Shown here: positions 50,999 to 62,434 of the stretch, one piece after another
Layout of the letters: each line of letters starts with the position of its first letter
Numbering within the stretch: the first letter of the stretch is position 1
NCBI RefSeq assembly: GCF_019968905.1
Contig: NZ_CP079946.1
Location: 3,968,001 to 4,032,000 of the forward strand
Direction: 5' to 3'
Length of the DNA: 64,000 nucleotides
Source: Corallococcus sp. EGB
GTDB taxonomy: Bacteria > Myxococcota > Myxococcia > Myxococcales > Myxococcaceae
The notes under the pieces: generated by a model
What the model was told of the DNA's origin: nothing
Seen by the model: only the letters and a program-made list of their open reading frames with translations
Database searches by the model: none
Translations under genes and position numbers: made by a program

Positions 50999-51460
50999 AT
51001 GAGCGCCCGCCGCTTGGACACGTCACCCCGCCCTGATATGGCCGCCCCAATGGTCGAGGCACGGCTGCGCGTCATCTATGGCGACACGGATCAGATGGGG
51101 GTCGTCTACTACGCGAACTACTTCCGCTACTTCGAGTTCGCCCGCAGCGAGTTCTTCCGTGCCCACGGAGGCAGCTACCGGGAGCTGGAGAGCACCGGGC
51201 TGCTCCTGCCCGTGGTGGAGGCCAGCGCCGCGTACAAGGCCTCCGCGCGCTACGACGACATGCTCCTCATCCGCACCACCCTGAGCGAGTTGCGCCGCGC
51301 GTCACTCGTGTTCACATACGAGCTGCTGCGCGACGGGGACGTCCCCGCGCTCCTGTGCACCGGCCGCACCATGCACGCCTGCGTGGGGCGCGACGGCAGG
51401 CCCCAGCGGCTCCCCGAAGCCATCGCCCGCCTGAAGGCCGCGGACGACACCGACACCTGA
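50999..51460 (+). CDS. Hotdog-fold acyl-CoA thioesterase (YbgC/FadM type)
   Basis: About 153 residues from ATG 50999; ATGs at 51038 and 51050 are also possible. The signature VIYGDTDQMGVVYYANYFRY carries the catalytic aspartate of 4-hydroxybenzoyl-CoA-type thioesterases; EFARSEFFR follows. Hydrolyses acyl-CoA esters in the cytoplasm. The exact substrate is unknown. Confidence 0.85.
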   Translation: MSARRLDTSPRPDMAAPMVEARLRVIYGDTDQMGVVYYANYFRYFEFARSEFFRAHGGSYRELESTGLLLPVVEASAAYKASARYDDMLLIRTTLSELRRASLVFTYELLRDGDVPALLCTGRTMHACVGRDGRPQRLPEAIARLKAADDTDT

Positions 51461-51502
51461 CTTTCTTCCCTTCCCGTATTCCCGAACGAGGAGCACCCGA
51501 CA

Positions 51503-52468
51503 ATGGATCGCAACCTGGCAATGGAGGTCGTGCGCGTCACCGAGATGGCGGCCATCGCCTCCGCCCGCCTCATGGGCCGCGGCAACAAGGACGAGTCCGA
51601 CCAGGCCGCCGTGGACGCGATGCGCCGCGCCTTCGACGCGCTGCACATCGACGGCACGGTCGTCATCGGCGAGGGCGAGCGCGACGAGGCGCCCATGCTC
51701 TACATCGGTGAGAAGGTGGGCCGCCGCGAGGACGGCGCCCCCCCGGTGGACATCGCCCTGGACCCGCTGGAGGGCACCAACCTGTGCGCCTACGGCCGCC
51801 CGGGCTCCATCTCCGTCGTGGCCATGTCCAGCCAGGGCGGCCTGCTCAACGCGCCCGACACGTACATGGAGAAGCTCGCCGTGGGCCCGCGCGCCAAGGG
51901 CGCCATCGACCTGCGCAAGTCCCCCACGGAGAACCTGCGCTCCATCGCGGAGCGCATGAAGCTCTACGTGGAGGACCTCACGGTCATGATTCTGGACCGC
52001 GAGCGCCACGCCGACCTCATCAAGGAGGTCCGCGCCGCGGGCGCCCGCGTGCGCCTCATCGAGGACGGTGACGTGGCGGGCGCCATCGCCACCTGCTTCG
52101 AGGGCTCCGGCGTGGACGTGCTCATGGGCATCGGCGGCGCGCCTGAAGGCGTCATCGCCGCGGCCGCCATCCGCGCCACCGGCGGCGACATGCAGGGCCG
52201 GCTCGTGCCCCGCAACCAGGGCGAGATTGAACGCGCGAAGAAGATGGGCATCACCGACATCCACAAGATCTACGCCGCGGAGGACCTGGCCAGGGGCGAG
52301 GTGATGTTCGCGGCCACCGGCGTCACCAGCGGCGACTTCCTCAAGGGCGTGCGCTTCTTCGGCGGCGGCTGCGAGACGCACTCCGTCGTCATGCGCAGCA
52401 AGACGGGCACCGTCCGCTTCATCCAGTCCATCCACAAGTTCGACAAGAAGCCGGGCTACGCGCCGTAA
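51503..52468 (+). CDS. glpX: Class II fructose-1,6-bisphosphatase
   Basis: A 321-residue GlpX: the metal-binding VIGEGERDEAPMLYIGE and DIALDPLEGTNLCA are diagnostic, with GIGGAPEGVIAAAAI and GDMQGRL. Catalyses fructose-1,6-bisphosphate to fructose-6-phosphate in gluconeogenesis, fitting an amino-acid-eating predator. Good ribosome site (GAGGAGCACCCGACA ATG). Confidence 0.94.
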   Translation: MDRNLAMEVVRVTEMAAIASARLMGRGNKDESDQAAVDAMRRAFDALHIDGTVVIGEGERDEAPMLYIGEKVGRREDGAPPVDIALDPLEGTNLCAYGRPGSISVVAMSSQGGLLNAPDTYMEKLAVGPRAKGAIDLRKSPTENLRSIAERMKLYVEDLTVMILDRERHADLIKEVRAAGARVRLIEDGDVAGAIATCFEGSGVDVLMGIGGAPEGVIAAAAIRATGGDMQGRLVPRNQGEIERAKKMGITDIHKIYAAEDLARGEVMFAATGVTSGDFLKGVRFFGGGCETHSVVMRSKTGTVRFIQSIHKFDKKPGYAP

Positions 52469-52512
52469 GCTGTCCGTCGGACTCGACCCCCCAGCCTCCC
52501 GGAGACACCGCC

Positions 52513-52938
52513 ATGGCCGGCGCCACGCGCACCATCACCATCAACGCCCCCGTCGAGAAGGTCTTCGACATCATCACGAACTACGACCGCTACCCGGAGT
52601 TCCTCCCGGAGGTGAAGAAGATCACCACCGGGAAGCGCCAGGGGAACACCGTCGAGGTGCACTACGAGGTCGATGTGGTGAAGCGCATCCGCTACTCCAT
52701 CCGCGTCACCGAGGAGCGCCCCAAGCGCATGTCCTGGACCTTCATCGAGGGCGAGGTGATGAAGGACAACAAGGGCAGCTGGACGCTGGAGCCCGAGGGC
52801 GAGGGCAAGACGCGCGCGACCTACAACGTGGAGATGGCCCTGGGCGCCCTCATCCCCAAGGCCATCATCAACACCCTCACGGAGACCCAGCTCCCCAAGA
52901 TGCTGGACGCCTTCAAGCGCCGCGCCGAGAGCACCTAG
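52513..52938 (+). CDS. SRPBCC (START/polyketide-cyclase-like) protein
   Basis: A 141-residue helix-grip protein: TRTITINAPVEKVFDIITNY, then YPEFLPEVKKI and a long C-terminal helix (NTLTETQLPKMLDAFKRRAE). Such domains bind hydrophobic ligands or, as in RatA/COQ10, act on ribosomes or quinones. No specific role can be deduced. Separated by 44 bases from glpX. Confidence 0.75.
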   Translation: MAGATRTITINAPVEKVFDIITNYDRYPEFLPEVKKITTGKRQGNTVEVHYEVDVVKRIRYSIRVTEERPKRMSWTFIEGEVMKDNKGSWTLEPEGEGKTRATYNVEMALGALIPKAIINTLTETQLPKMLDAFKRRAEST

Positions 52939-52971
52939 GCCTCCCCGGCGCCTGACGTCCTGCGTCGGCTT

Positions 52972-53043
52972 TCCGCCCGCCTGCCTGTCCTCCTCCACGG
53001 CCCGGGCCGTGCAAGAGAGCAGGAGGGCGGGCGGGCCCTTTTC
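52972..53043 (+). terminator. Probable terminator in the 400-base gap after the SRPBCC gene
   Basis: A pyrimidine-rich arm (CCCGCCTGCC) and a purine-rich arm (GGGCGGGCGGGCC) flank the perfect palindrome CACGGCCCGGGCCGTG (52996-53011), followed by CTTTT. The rest of the gap (53044-53342) shows an AT-rich patch near 53255 (TTCTTAATTTGCATCAAAG) that may hold the promoter of the next small gene; nothing else is seen. Confidence 0.5.
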
Positions 53044-53342
53044 GGCCGGAGCCGTGCCACGCGACGGCAGGGGGGCCACCTGAAATGAGTCGTGTTGCAG
53101 CGCGCGGCGGACGCATTAGGATCAGGCGAATTTTGAACGTCCACGGGCGACGCTCTGACATCCGTGGCACGGTGGCCCTGGCCTGGATGTCCGAAGCTGG
53201 ACGAGCAGCCATGCGGAACCAGGGGGCCATCCCCAGAAAGAAACCGGGGTTCTTAATTTGCATCAAAGAGATGTGGAAGTGGTAAGGGGGCGGGACGGCG
53301 GGCGTACATTGGGGTACGTAGGCTGAGGGAGAAACCGAACCC

Positions 53343-53522
53343 ATGCTCGACGCGTTCATCATTGAAGAAATCAAGCGCCGCGAGCGGCTCCGCCGCGAGG
53401 ATTACGAGCGGCCGGTGGTGGAGCTCCCACTGCCTGCACCCGATGACCGTCCCCACCGGAGGACGGACACCGAGGACGAGAAGCCGTCGCGAGGCGTTGT
53501 CGTCATCGACCTTCGCGCCTGA
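53343..53522 (+). CDS. Small acidic/basic protein (59 aa), hypothetical
   Basis: Begins MLDAFIIEEIKRRERLRRED and ends GVVVIDLRA. It has an amphipathic charged N-terminal helix and a Pro-rich middle. GAGGGAGAAACCGAACCC precedes the ATG. Short proteins with this kind of start (MLDAFIIE) seem familiar from myxobacterial genomes, but no function is known to me. Confidence 0.55.
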   Translation: MLDAFIIEEIKRRERLRREDYERPVVELPLPAPDDRPHRRTDTEDEKPSRGVVVIDLRA

Positions 53523-53627
53523 TGACCCATCCCACCCGTGGCTCCGGTGCCACGGCGTGTCTTCAAGCCCGCGGCCGGGCCGACCCTCGAAGGGCGGCTC
53601 CCGCGGGCTTCTCACTTGCGGGCGGCC

Positions 53628-54716
53628 TTACGCCGGTGCCAGGAGCAGCAGGTGCCGGGGGTGGTACACCTCCCACAGCACCGTGCCCTTCTGGAGGGGG
53701 TTGTAGGGCTGCAAGGCCAGGAGGACCTTCTGGCGCCACTCCTCCGGCAGGGCCTCCTCCCCATGGAAGGCGCCCACCAGGGCTCCCGTCACGGCGGCGT
53801 GGACCTCCGTGTCGCCGCCCCGGTGGATGACGTCCAGCAGCGCGGCCTCGGCCGTGGGGACGTGGAGCAGCTCCCAGAAGGCCAGCCGGAACGCGGCACG
53901 CACCGCGTTGTTGCCGGGCCGGTGCATGTGCAGCTCCGGCCCGTAGAGCTGCGGGTCGTCCCTGGCCGCGAGGGCCAGGTCCTCGCGCAGCAGGGCCGCG
54001 GCCTGGGCCACCTCCTGCACGTAGTCCTTCTCCTGCTTCCCCAGGGCGGCGCCCGCCAGGGAGATGCCCACCTCGGCGGCGGGCAGCAGGTCCGCGGCCT
54101 TCAGGTTCGGGCCACCCGTCACCGCCTTGGCGATGGCGGCGCACAGCCCCGCGCTGGCCAGCTGGCTGCGCGGGTCGAAGTGGGTGAGGGCGGTGTCCTC
54201 CAGCGCGGCCTTCGCCAGCGCGAACGAGTCCCTCGCCAGGTGGATGCCCAGGGGGACCACCCGCGGCAGGGCGCCCGCGGGGGCCAGGCGCCGGAGGTTC
54301 TTCAACCAGACGCGCTTGCCGGAGTGCATCAGCTGCGGCGGGAGGCTGGCGTCACATTCCTGGAACAGCTCCTTCATGGGCTCGCTGACGGAGATGGCGT
54401 GGGACTGCCAGGCCCGGTAGCGCTTGAGGGCGTCCCCCGCGTCGTAGCGCTTCATGTCCCGCAGGCTCAGGGCCAGCGCCACCGCCAGCTGGGTGGGTTC
54501 CGTCACCTGCCCCTTGCGCAGGTCGTGCGGGCCGCCTCCGTGCATGCCCAGGTACGGCCCCTCGGCGAGCTGGGGGAAGGCCGGCGCGTAGAAGGGCCTC
54601 CCCGCGGTGGGGACGGCGAGCGCGTTGCCGATGGCGAGGCCCAGCAGGGCCCCCCGGGCGCGCTGGCCGGGCAACGGGTCGGGCCCCGTGGTGCGTCGCT
54701 TGGGAGGAGGAGGCAT
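53628..54716 (-). CDS. ADP-ribosylglycohydrolase family protein
   Basis: A 362-residue all-helical enzyme of the DraG/ARH type: RARGALLGLAIGNALAVPTA at the N-terminus, AVALALSLRD, and near the C-terminus the metal-binding HRGGDTEVHAAVTGALVGAF, where family members carry GGDTD. Here the last aspartate reads Glu (GGDTE), a mild change that may alter metal binding. It removes ADP-ribose from proteins. Start MPPPPKRRT; divergent from eno. Confidence 0.8.
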   Translation of the reverse strand: MPPPPKRRTTGPDPLPGQRARGALLGLAIGNALAVPTAGRPFYAPAFPQLAEGPYLGMHGGGPHDLRKGQVTEPTQLAVALALSLRDMKRYDAGDALKRYRAWQSHAISVSEPMKELFQECDASLPPQLMHSGKRVWLKNLRRLAPAGALPRVVPLGIHLARDSFALAKAALEDTALTHFDPRSQLASAGLCAAIAKAVTGGPNLKAADLLPAAEVGISLAGAALGKQEKDYVQEVAQAAALLREDLALAARDDPQLYGPELHMHRPGNNAVRAAFRLAFWELLHVPTAEAALLDVIHRGGDTEVHAAVTGALVGAFHGEEALPEEWRQKVLLALQPYNPLQKGTVLWEVYHPRHLLLLAPA

Positions 54717-54784
54717 TCGGCGGCTGGACACTGTAGCAGGCGGCCCTTGCGAGCGCGCTTGCCCGTTCTGGCCGTGCCCCGTAG

Positions 54785-56889
<2,105 letters not shown>

Positions 56890-56891
56890 GG

Positions 56892-57815
56892 TTGGGGCCG
56901 GGCGGCTCCAGCCGAGCGGGCAGGGCGCTCTGGGTGTTGCTCGCGGCCGCGCTGTTCGGCGGCTGCGCGAGCACCCGGGGCGCTTCCGCTTCGGGCCTGG
57001 AGACCGCCGTGCAGCCCGAGTCGGCGGGGAGCGGCAAGCCGCTGTCCTTCGCGCTGAGGCCCACGCACGAGGAGCCGGAGCTGGTGGCGGTGCGCCACCG
57101 CGTGGCCCCGGGCGAGACGATGTACCGCATCGCCAAGACGTACGGCATCACGGTGGAGGAGCTGGCCCAGGCCAACGGCATCAAGGACCCGCGCGAGCTG
57201 GCGGTGGGGCAGGAGCTGATGATCCCGGGCAGTGAGCCGCCGACGTACGGCGACCCGGGGCCGCTGTCCGACGAGGAGCCGGAGCTGGTGCTGTCGAAGC
57301 CGGGGCAGGCGCCGGTGTCCACGCCGCGCCGTCCGGTGCCGGCGGTGTCGCGCAAGGAGGAGCCGCCGAGGGCGCGCGTGGTGTCGGGGCGCCCGGGTGC
57401 GCCGTCGCGTCCGAAGCTCGCGACGCAGGGGATGCTCGACTGGCCGCTGCGCGGCGTGCTGTATGGCCGCTTCGGCAAGAAGGGGAAGGAGCCGCACGAC
57501 GGCATCGACCTGGCGGCGCCCGCGGGCACGCCCGTCAAGACCGCTCAGGAGGGCACGGTCCTCTACGCGGGCGAGCAGAAGGGCTACGGCCTCATCGTCA
57601 TCGTGGAGCACGCGCCGCCGCTGATCACGCTCTACGCGCACAACCGCGACCTGCGCGTGAAGACGGGGCAGAAGGTCCGGCGCGGGCAGGTCATCGCCAC
57701 GGTGGGCGAGTCCGGCCGCACGTCCGGCCCGCACGTGCACTTCGAGGTGCGCGTGGACGGCAAGCCGGCGGATCCGCTGGAGTACCTGGGCGTGATGCCG
57801 TCCGCGTCCGACTAG
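56892..57815 (+). CDS. LysM and M23 peptidase lipoprotein (NlpD-like)
   Basis: A 307-residue lipoprotein starting with TTG two bases after surE. Lipobox LFGGC, a LysM domain at about 70-115 (RVAPGETMYRIAKTYGITVE, ANGIKDPRELAVGQELMIPG), a proline-rich linker and an M23 domain at about 190-300 (HDGIDLAAPAGTPVKTAQEG, then TSGPHVHFEVRVDG). The zinc ligand set of active LytM enzymes is His/Asp...HxH: the HDGIDLAAP and HVHFEV segments are present, so catalysis is possible. Otherwise it activates amidases like NlpD. Its TAG stop shares the CTAG with the convergent gene. Confidence 0.85.
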   Translation: MGPGGSSRAGRALWVLLAAALFGGCASTRGASASGLETAVQPESAGSGKPLSFALRPTHEEPELVAVRHRVAPGETMYRIAKTYGITVEELAQANGIKDPRELAVGQELMIPGSEPPTYGDPGPLSDEEPELVLSKPGQAPVSTPRRPVPAVSRKEEPPRARVVSGRPGAPSRPKLATQGMLDWPLRGVLYGRFGKKGKEPHDGIDLAAPAGTPVKTAQEGTVLYAGEQKGYGLIVIVEHAPPLITLYAHNRDLRVKTGQKVRRGQVIATVGESGRTSGPHVHFEVRVDGKPADPLEYLGVMPSASD

Positions 57816-58822
57816 GTGCCTTGGGGCGCGGGGGGTGTTTCGCGGGGCGGATAGCCGCCGCTGTGACGCGCACGCTCGCGCACCAGGGCGAGGATGTTCT
57901 CGCAGGTGGGCATGGGCTTGCCGGTGAGCTGGCCCAGCTCCACGACGGCGCCCAGCAGCGCGTCGATCTCCATGGGGCGCCCGCGCTCCAGGTCTTGAAG
58001 CATGGACGTCTTGTGCGCGCCAACCTGGGCCGAGCCCTGGATGCGCTGATCCACGTCGATGAGGAAGCGCGTGCCCAGCAGCTCCGCCACGGCCTGGGCC
58101 TCCAGCATCATCGCGCGAGCCACCGCGCGCAGGTCCGGCTGGCGCGCGAGCACGTCGAGCGTCGCGCCGGTGAGTGCCGACAGCGGATTGAAGGCGAGGT
58201 TGCCCCAGAGCTTCACCCAGATTTCGTCGCGGATGCGGGGGCGCACGGGCGACTTGAGCCCGGCCTTCATCATGAGCCGTGAGAGGGCCTGCACGCGGGG
58301 GCTCTTGCTGCCGTCGGGTTCTCCCAGCGTCACGCGGTCGTTGTACGTGTGCACGATGACGCCGGGGGAGACGACCTCAGCGGCCGGGTACACCACGGTG
58401 GCGATGACGCGCTCGGGAGGCAGGGTGCGCAGCAGCACTCCGCCGGGGTCCACGCTCTCGATGTGGCGGCCCGCGTATGCGCCTTCGAGTCCGTGGAAGT
58501 ACCAGTAGGGCACGCCGTTGATGCCGGTGACGAGCGCCGTCTCCGGGCCCAGCAGCCGCGCGATTTGAGGTGCGGCGGCGGGCAGCGCGTGGGCCTTGAG
58601 CGTGAGGAAGACGTAGTCCTGCGGGCCCGCGTCGTCGGGTGAGTCCGTGCAATGCGGACGCACGGTGACCGTCTCGCCGCCGCTGGTGAGCGTGACGCCA
58701 TTCGCGCGCATGGCGTCCAGATGAGGGCCTCGCGCGATGAACGTCACGTCCGCGCCGGCCTGGAGCAGCTTGACGCCGAGGAACCCGCCGATGGCGCCCG
58801 CGCCGAAGATGGCGACCCTCAT
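57812..58822 (-). CDS. 2-dehydropantoate 2-reductase family protein
   Basis: A 336-residue NADPH-binding enzyme: VAIFGAGAIGGFLGVKLLQA, then FLTLKAHALPAAAPQIARLL, VTGINGVPYW and the C-terminal KLWGNLAFNPLSALTGATLD, GRPMEIDALLGAVVELGQLT. This is the PanE/ApbA fold (ketopantoate to pantoate). Family members with other 2-oxo substrates exist, so I leave the symbol open. Overlaps the upstream ligase stop (ATGA). Confidence 0.85.
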   Translation of the reverse strand: MRVAIFGAGAIGGFLGVKLLQAGADVTFIARGPHLDAMRANGVTLTSGGETVTVRPHCTDSPDDAGPQDYVFLTLKAHALPAAAPQIARLLGPETALVTGINGVPYWYFHGLEGAYAGRHIESVDPGGVLLRTLPPERVIATVVYPAAEVVSPGVIVHTYNDRVTLGEPDGSKSPRVQALSRLMMKAGLKSPVRPRIRDEIWVKLWGNLAFNPLSALTGATLDVLARQPDLRAVARAMMLEAQAVAELLGTRFLIDVDQRIQGSAQVGAHKTSMLQDLERGRPMEIDALLGAVVELGQLTGKPMPTCENILALVRERARHSGGYPPRETPPAPQGT

Positions 58823-60348
58823 GACGTGAGCCCCAGCCGCGCCGCGAGCCCGATGCGCTGCACCTTGCCGGTGGGGCCCTTGGGCAGCTCCGTGAGGAAG
58901 ACGATGCGGCGGGGCACCTTGAAGTCCGCTACGCGCGCCGCCACGAAGTCGCGCAGCTCGCGCTCGGTGGGTTGGTGGCCTTCGCGCGGGATGACCGCGG
59001 CGGCGACCTCCTCACCGAGCTTGGGATGGGGCAGGGCGAACGTCACGGCCTGCTGCACGGCGGGGTGATCCAGCAACACGGTGTCCACCTCCAGCGGGCT
59101 CAGCTTCTCGCCGCCGCGATTGATCAGCTCCTTCAGCCGGCCGGTGAGCCGCAGGTAGCCCTGCGCGTCGAGCGTGCCCTGATCGCCCGTGCGGAACCAT
59201 CCGTGCGTGAAGGCGCGCGAGTTGGCCTCGGGATTGTTCACGTAGCCGGACATGACGTTGGGACCTCGGATGACCACTTCGCCGGGCGTCCCCGGAGGCA
59301 GCAGCGTGCCCGCGTCGTCCATGATGGCGACCTCGGGCCCGGCGGCGAGCCCCACCGAACCTGCGTACCGGGGACGCGGTGGCAGCGGATTGGAGGCCAT
59401 CTGGTGCGCGGCCTCCGTCATGCCGTAGCTCTCGATGACGGGCACTCCGAAGACGCGCTCCAGTTCCTCCATCACCTGCGGCGGCAGCGACGCGGAGGAG
59501 GACCGGATGAAGCGCAGCCGGTGGCCCTTCAGGCTGTCCGCGTTGCGGCGGGCGCGCTCCAACAGAGCCTGGTGCATGGTGGGCACGGCCGTGTACCAGG
59601 TGGGGCGGACCTCCTCGAACCAGGTGAAGAAGCGCAGGGCGTTGAAGCCGGGGGAGCACACCACGCGGCCTCCGGCGCCCAGGCTGGACAGCACCGCCGC
59701 CACGAGCCCGTGGATGTGGAACAGCGGCATGATGTTGAGACACGCATCCGTGGGCCCCAGGTCCAGCTGCGCGCCGATGTGTTTCGCGGAGGCGCTGAGG
59801 TTCGCGTGCGTCAGCGGCACCTGCTTGGGCCGCGCGGTCGTGCCCGACGTGTGCAGCACCAGTGCGACGTCGTCCGCGTGGGCGGTGCCCGGCCGGTGCG
59901 CCTGGCGCGATGGCGGCTGTGCCGTCTTGAGGGTGAAGTGCCCCGCCGGCCCATCCACCGTCGGACTCAGCTCGATGAGCGGGATGCCGCGTGCGCGCGC
60001 GACCTCGCGGGCCGGCGCCTCCGTTCCTTCGAGCACGATGAGCGCTCGGGCCTGAAGGTCGTCCAGGTAGAACGCGAGCTCCTCCGCGCGGTAGGCGGGA
60101 TTGAGCGGCGCGGTCGTCGCGGCGCTGGCCACGGCGAGGAACGCTGCCGCCATCTCCGGGCCGTTGGGGAGCACCAGCGCGACGCGGTCCCCCTGGCCCA
60201 GGCCCCACGCGTTCAACTGCTCGCGGATCCGCGCGGTGAGCTCCCGCAGCGCGCCGTGGCTCATGCCCTGCCTGCCGGGCGCAGCGAGCGCTACGTCCTC
60301 CGTCCGTCCGCGAGCGAGCAGCGCTTCGAGGGTCTCCATGCGCTCCAT
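58819..60348 (-). CDS. Acyl-CoA synthetase-like AMP-binding ligase (oxalate-CoA ligase-like)
   Basis: A 509-residue ANL-superfamily enzyme: P-loop LHTSGTTARPKQVPLTHANL, ESYGMTEAAHQMASNPLPPR, WFRTGDQGTLDAQGYLRLTG and RLKELINRGGEKLSPLEVD. The SNPLPP and NNPEANSRAF segments resemble the AAE3/Pcs60 oxalate-CoA ligase group, but the substrate is not proven. Start at 60348 is chosen because GTGGAGG lies just upstream; the longer frame is ignored. Forms a two-gene unit with the reductase. Confidence 0.85.
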   Translation of the reverse strand: MERMETLEALLARGRTEDVALAAPGRQGMSHGALRELTARIREQLNAWGLGQGDRVALVLPNGPEMAAAFLAVASAATTAPLNPAYRAEELAFYLDDLQARALIVLEGTEAPAREVARARGIPLIELSPTVDGPAGHFTLKTAQPPSRQAHRPGTAHADDVALVLHTSGTTARPKQVPLTHANLSASAKHIGAQLDLGPTDACLNIMPLFHIHGLVAAVLSSLGAGGRVVCSPGFNALRFFTWFEEVRPTWYTAVPTMHQALLERARRNADSLKGHRLRFIRSSSASLPPQVMEELERVFGVPVIESYGMTEAAHQMASNPLPPRPRYAGSVGLAAGPEVAIMDDAGTLLPPGTPGEVVIRGPNVMSGYVNNPEANSRAFTHGWFRTGDQGTLDAQGYLRLTGRLKELINRGGEKLSPLEVDTVLLDHPAVQQAVTFALPHPKLGEEVAAAVIPREGHQPTERELRDFVAARVADFKVPRRIVFLTELPKGPTGKVQRIGLAARLGLTS

Positions 60349-60524
60349 GCCGGCCTCCACGTCCTCGGGGTCCCCTTCCGAATAGGGCCATGGATCCTCC
60401 CGGGCAACCGCTTTGTGCGCGGGCCTGGGGCCTTCTGCTTCCAGGAGGCACTTCCCGCTTCGAGCGTGGCCCGGCACGCGGCTTTCCGGCGCTCTGCTAT
60501 ACCGGCCTGCCGGGAGGCATCACC

Positions 60525-61307
60525 ATGTCGCGGCAAGTGGCGCTCATCACCGGTGCATCGGCGGGGCTTGGGGTGCAGTTCGCGGAGCAGTTCGCGAAGG
60601 ACGGGCACGACGTCATCCTCGTGGCGCGCGGCGTGGCGAAGCTGGAGGAGCTGGCCCGGAAGCTGGAGCAGGCGCACGGGGTGAAGGCGCACGTGCTGCC
60701 AGCGGACCTGGGACAGCCCTCCGCGCCAGAGCAGCTCTTCGCGCGCGTGCGGGAGCTGGGGCTCGCGGTGGACTTCCTCGTCAACAACGCGGGGTTCGGT
60801 TCCTCCGGAGCGTTCCTGGATCAGGACATCGCGCGCGAGGCGGAGATGGTGGAGGTCAACTGCGCCGCGCTCCTGAAGCTCACGCACCTGTTCGCGCGGC
60901 CCATGCGCGAGCGCAAGCAGGGGCGCATCCTCAACATCGCGTCCACGGCGGGCTTCCAGCCGGGGCCGTACATGGCCACGTACTACGCGACGAAGGCGTT
61001 CGTGCTGTCGTTCACGGAGGCGCTCGCGGTCGAGCTGGAGGGCACGGGCGTGACGGTGACCTGCCACTGTCCGGGCGCCACGCGCACGGAGTTCGCGGAC
61101 CGCGCCGGCAACGCGGAGTCGCGCCTCTTCAAACGGCCGGGCGTGGCGGAGGCGCCCGAGGTCGCGGGCCATGCCTATGCGGCGATGATGAAGGGGCGGG
61201 TGGTCGTCATCCACGGCGCGCTCAACTGGCTGGCGGCCTTCTCATTGCGGCTCAGTCCCCGGGTCGTGGTGCGTTCCATCGCGGCGAAGCTCAACCAGCG
61301 GGGCTGA
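60525..61307 (+). CDS. Short-chain dehydrogenase/reductase
   Basis: A 260-residue classical-type SDR: cofactor motif ALITGASAGLGVQFAEQF, VNNAGFGSSG, catalytic Ser in NIASTAGFQ and YYATK (Tyr/Lys). RKLEQAHG and KLAQAHG-like spacing fits the DltE/YqjQ group. The arginine in LVARG after the second strand favours NADP. GGGAGG precedes the ATG. The substrate is unknown. Confidence 0.88.
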   Translation: MSRQVALITGASAGLGVQFAEQFAKDGHDVILVARGVAKLEELARKLEQAHGVKAHVLPADLGQPSAPEQLFARVRELGLAVDFLVNNAGFGSSGAFLDQDIAREAEMVEVNCAALLKLTHLFARPMRERKQGRILNIASTAGFQPGPYMATYYATKAFVLSFTEALAVELEGTGVTVTCHCPGATRTEFADRAGNAESRLFKRPGVAEAPEVAGHAYAAMMKGRVVVIHGALNWLAAFSLRLSPRVVVRSIAAKLNQRG

Positions 61308-61361
61308 GCGGGCAGGGAAGCGGCCATGGAAGGCCTGGGCGCGGGCCGGGAGGAGGGTAGA

Positions 61362-62417
61362 GTGTCGGGCGTGTCTCGCCTCCCCCGGCTCCTCATCGCG
61401 TGCCTCGTGTCGCTGGCGTCGCCTGCACTCGCGCAGGGCGGGACGGCCGTCACTCCGTCCACGGACCCGGCGCCGCTCACGGTGGCGGTGCTGCCGCTGC
61501 AGGCCAACGCGGCGGCGGAGGAGGCCGCGCCCGGCATCACGTCGCTCATCGCGAGCCGGCTCGCGGAGTCGCCCAGGCTGCGCGTGCTGTCGCAGCGCGA
61601 GGTCCAGTCCAAGGTCGGCGCGGAGCGCCAGCGGGAACTCGTAGGCAGCACGTCTTGCGACGAGGCGGACTGCCTCCAGGCGCTGTCGTCACTGACCGGC
61701 GCCCGCTACATCCTCACGGGCCGCCTGGACCGGTTTGGGAACCAGTACCTGCTCTCCGCGGCCCTGATGGACGCGAAGGACGGCCACAGCCTCGGCCGGC
61801 CGCGCGCCGAGGCGTCCAATGACGGTGAGCTGGTGCGCACGGTCGTCGCCGTGTCCGACGAGCTGAGCGTCGCGTTGGAGCCGCCCGGTCCATCCATCAA
61901 ACCCCGGCCACTGCTGGGCGGCGCCGCGGTGTCGTCGCCGGGAGGCGGGCTGGCGCTGGGGGTGCGCTTCAACAACAGCTTCATCGACAAGCTGTCGTCG
62001 TTGAATCCGGGCCTGGACCTGGAGGTGGGCTACTGGTTCCACCCGGAATGGCAGGGCTTCGTCCAGGTGGGCTTCACGTGGGTACACGCTGGCGGCAACG
62101 ACGAGGGTGAGCTCAGCGTGCTGCCCAGCATCGTGGGCGCGAGGCACTACCACCGGCTGGAGAAGTCCCTGCGGCCGTACTGGGGCTTCGGTCTGGGCGT
62201 GCAGCTGTCGTTCGGCGACTACGGCATCTTCCAGAGCACGGGCCCGCTGCCGTCCGTGGTGGGCTTCGTGGGGTTGGAGTACCTGCTGGTGGGCCACGTG
62301 GCCTTCCAGTTGGAGCTGGGGACGAACATCGCGCAGGCGGTGCTGGGGCTCGCGGACGGCGGCGCGGGCAACGGCCTCAACCTGGATGTCAACGCCGGCA
62401 TCGCATACCACTTCTGA
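61362..62417 (+). CDS. Outer-membrane beta-barrel protein with FlgO-like N-terminal domain
   Basis: About 351 residues from GTG 61362 (GGGAGGAGGG upstream). Signal peptide (LLIACLVSLASPALAQ), then a domain of the FlgO/TolB-N type (VAVLPLQANAAAEEAAPGIT, ITSLIASRLAESPRLRVLSQ, GARYILTGRLDRFGNQYLLS). The C-terminal half has antiparallel strands ending in AGIAYHF, a typical last strand of an outer-membrane barrel. Function unknown; probably cell-envelope stress or motility related. Confidence 0.72.
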   Translation: MSGVSRLPRLLIACLVSLASPALAQGGTAVTPSTDPAPLTVAVLPLQANAAAEEAAPGITSLIASRLAESPRLRVLSQREVQSKVGAERQRELVGSTSCDEADCLQALSSLTGARYILTGRLDRFGNQYLLSAALMDAKDGHSLGRPRAEASNDGELVRTVVAVSDELSVALEPPGPSIKPRPLLGGAAVSSPGGGLALGVRFNNSFIDKLSSLNPGLDLEVGYWFHPEWQGFVQVGFTWVHAGGNDEGELSVLPSIVGARHYHRLEKSLRPYWGFGLGVQLSFGDYGIFQSTGPLPSVVGFVGLEYLLVGHVAFQLELGTNIAQAVLGLADGGAGNGLNLDVNAGIAYHF

Positions 62418-62434
62418 GTCTTCCGGAGCCTCTC

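Noticed and set aside
57812-57815. CTAG shared by two convergent stop codons as a regulatory feature
   Set aside because: The overlap of TAG stops on both strands is a simple consequence of compact gene packing.
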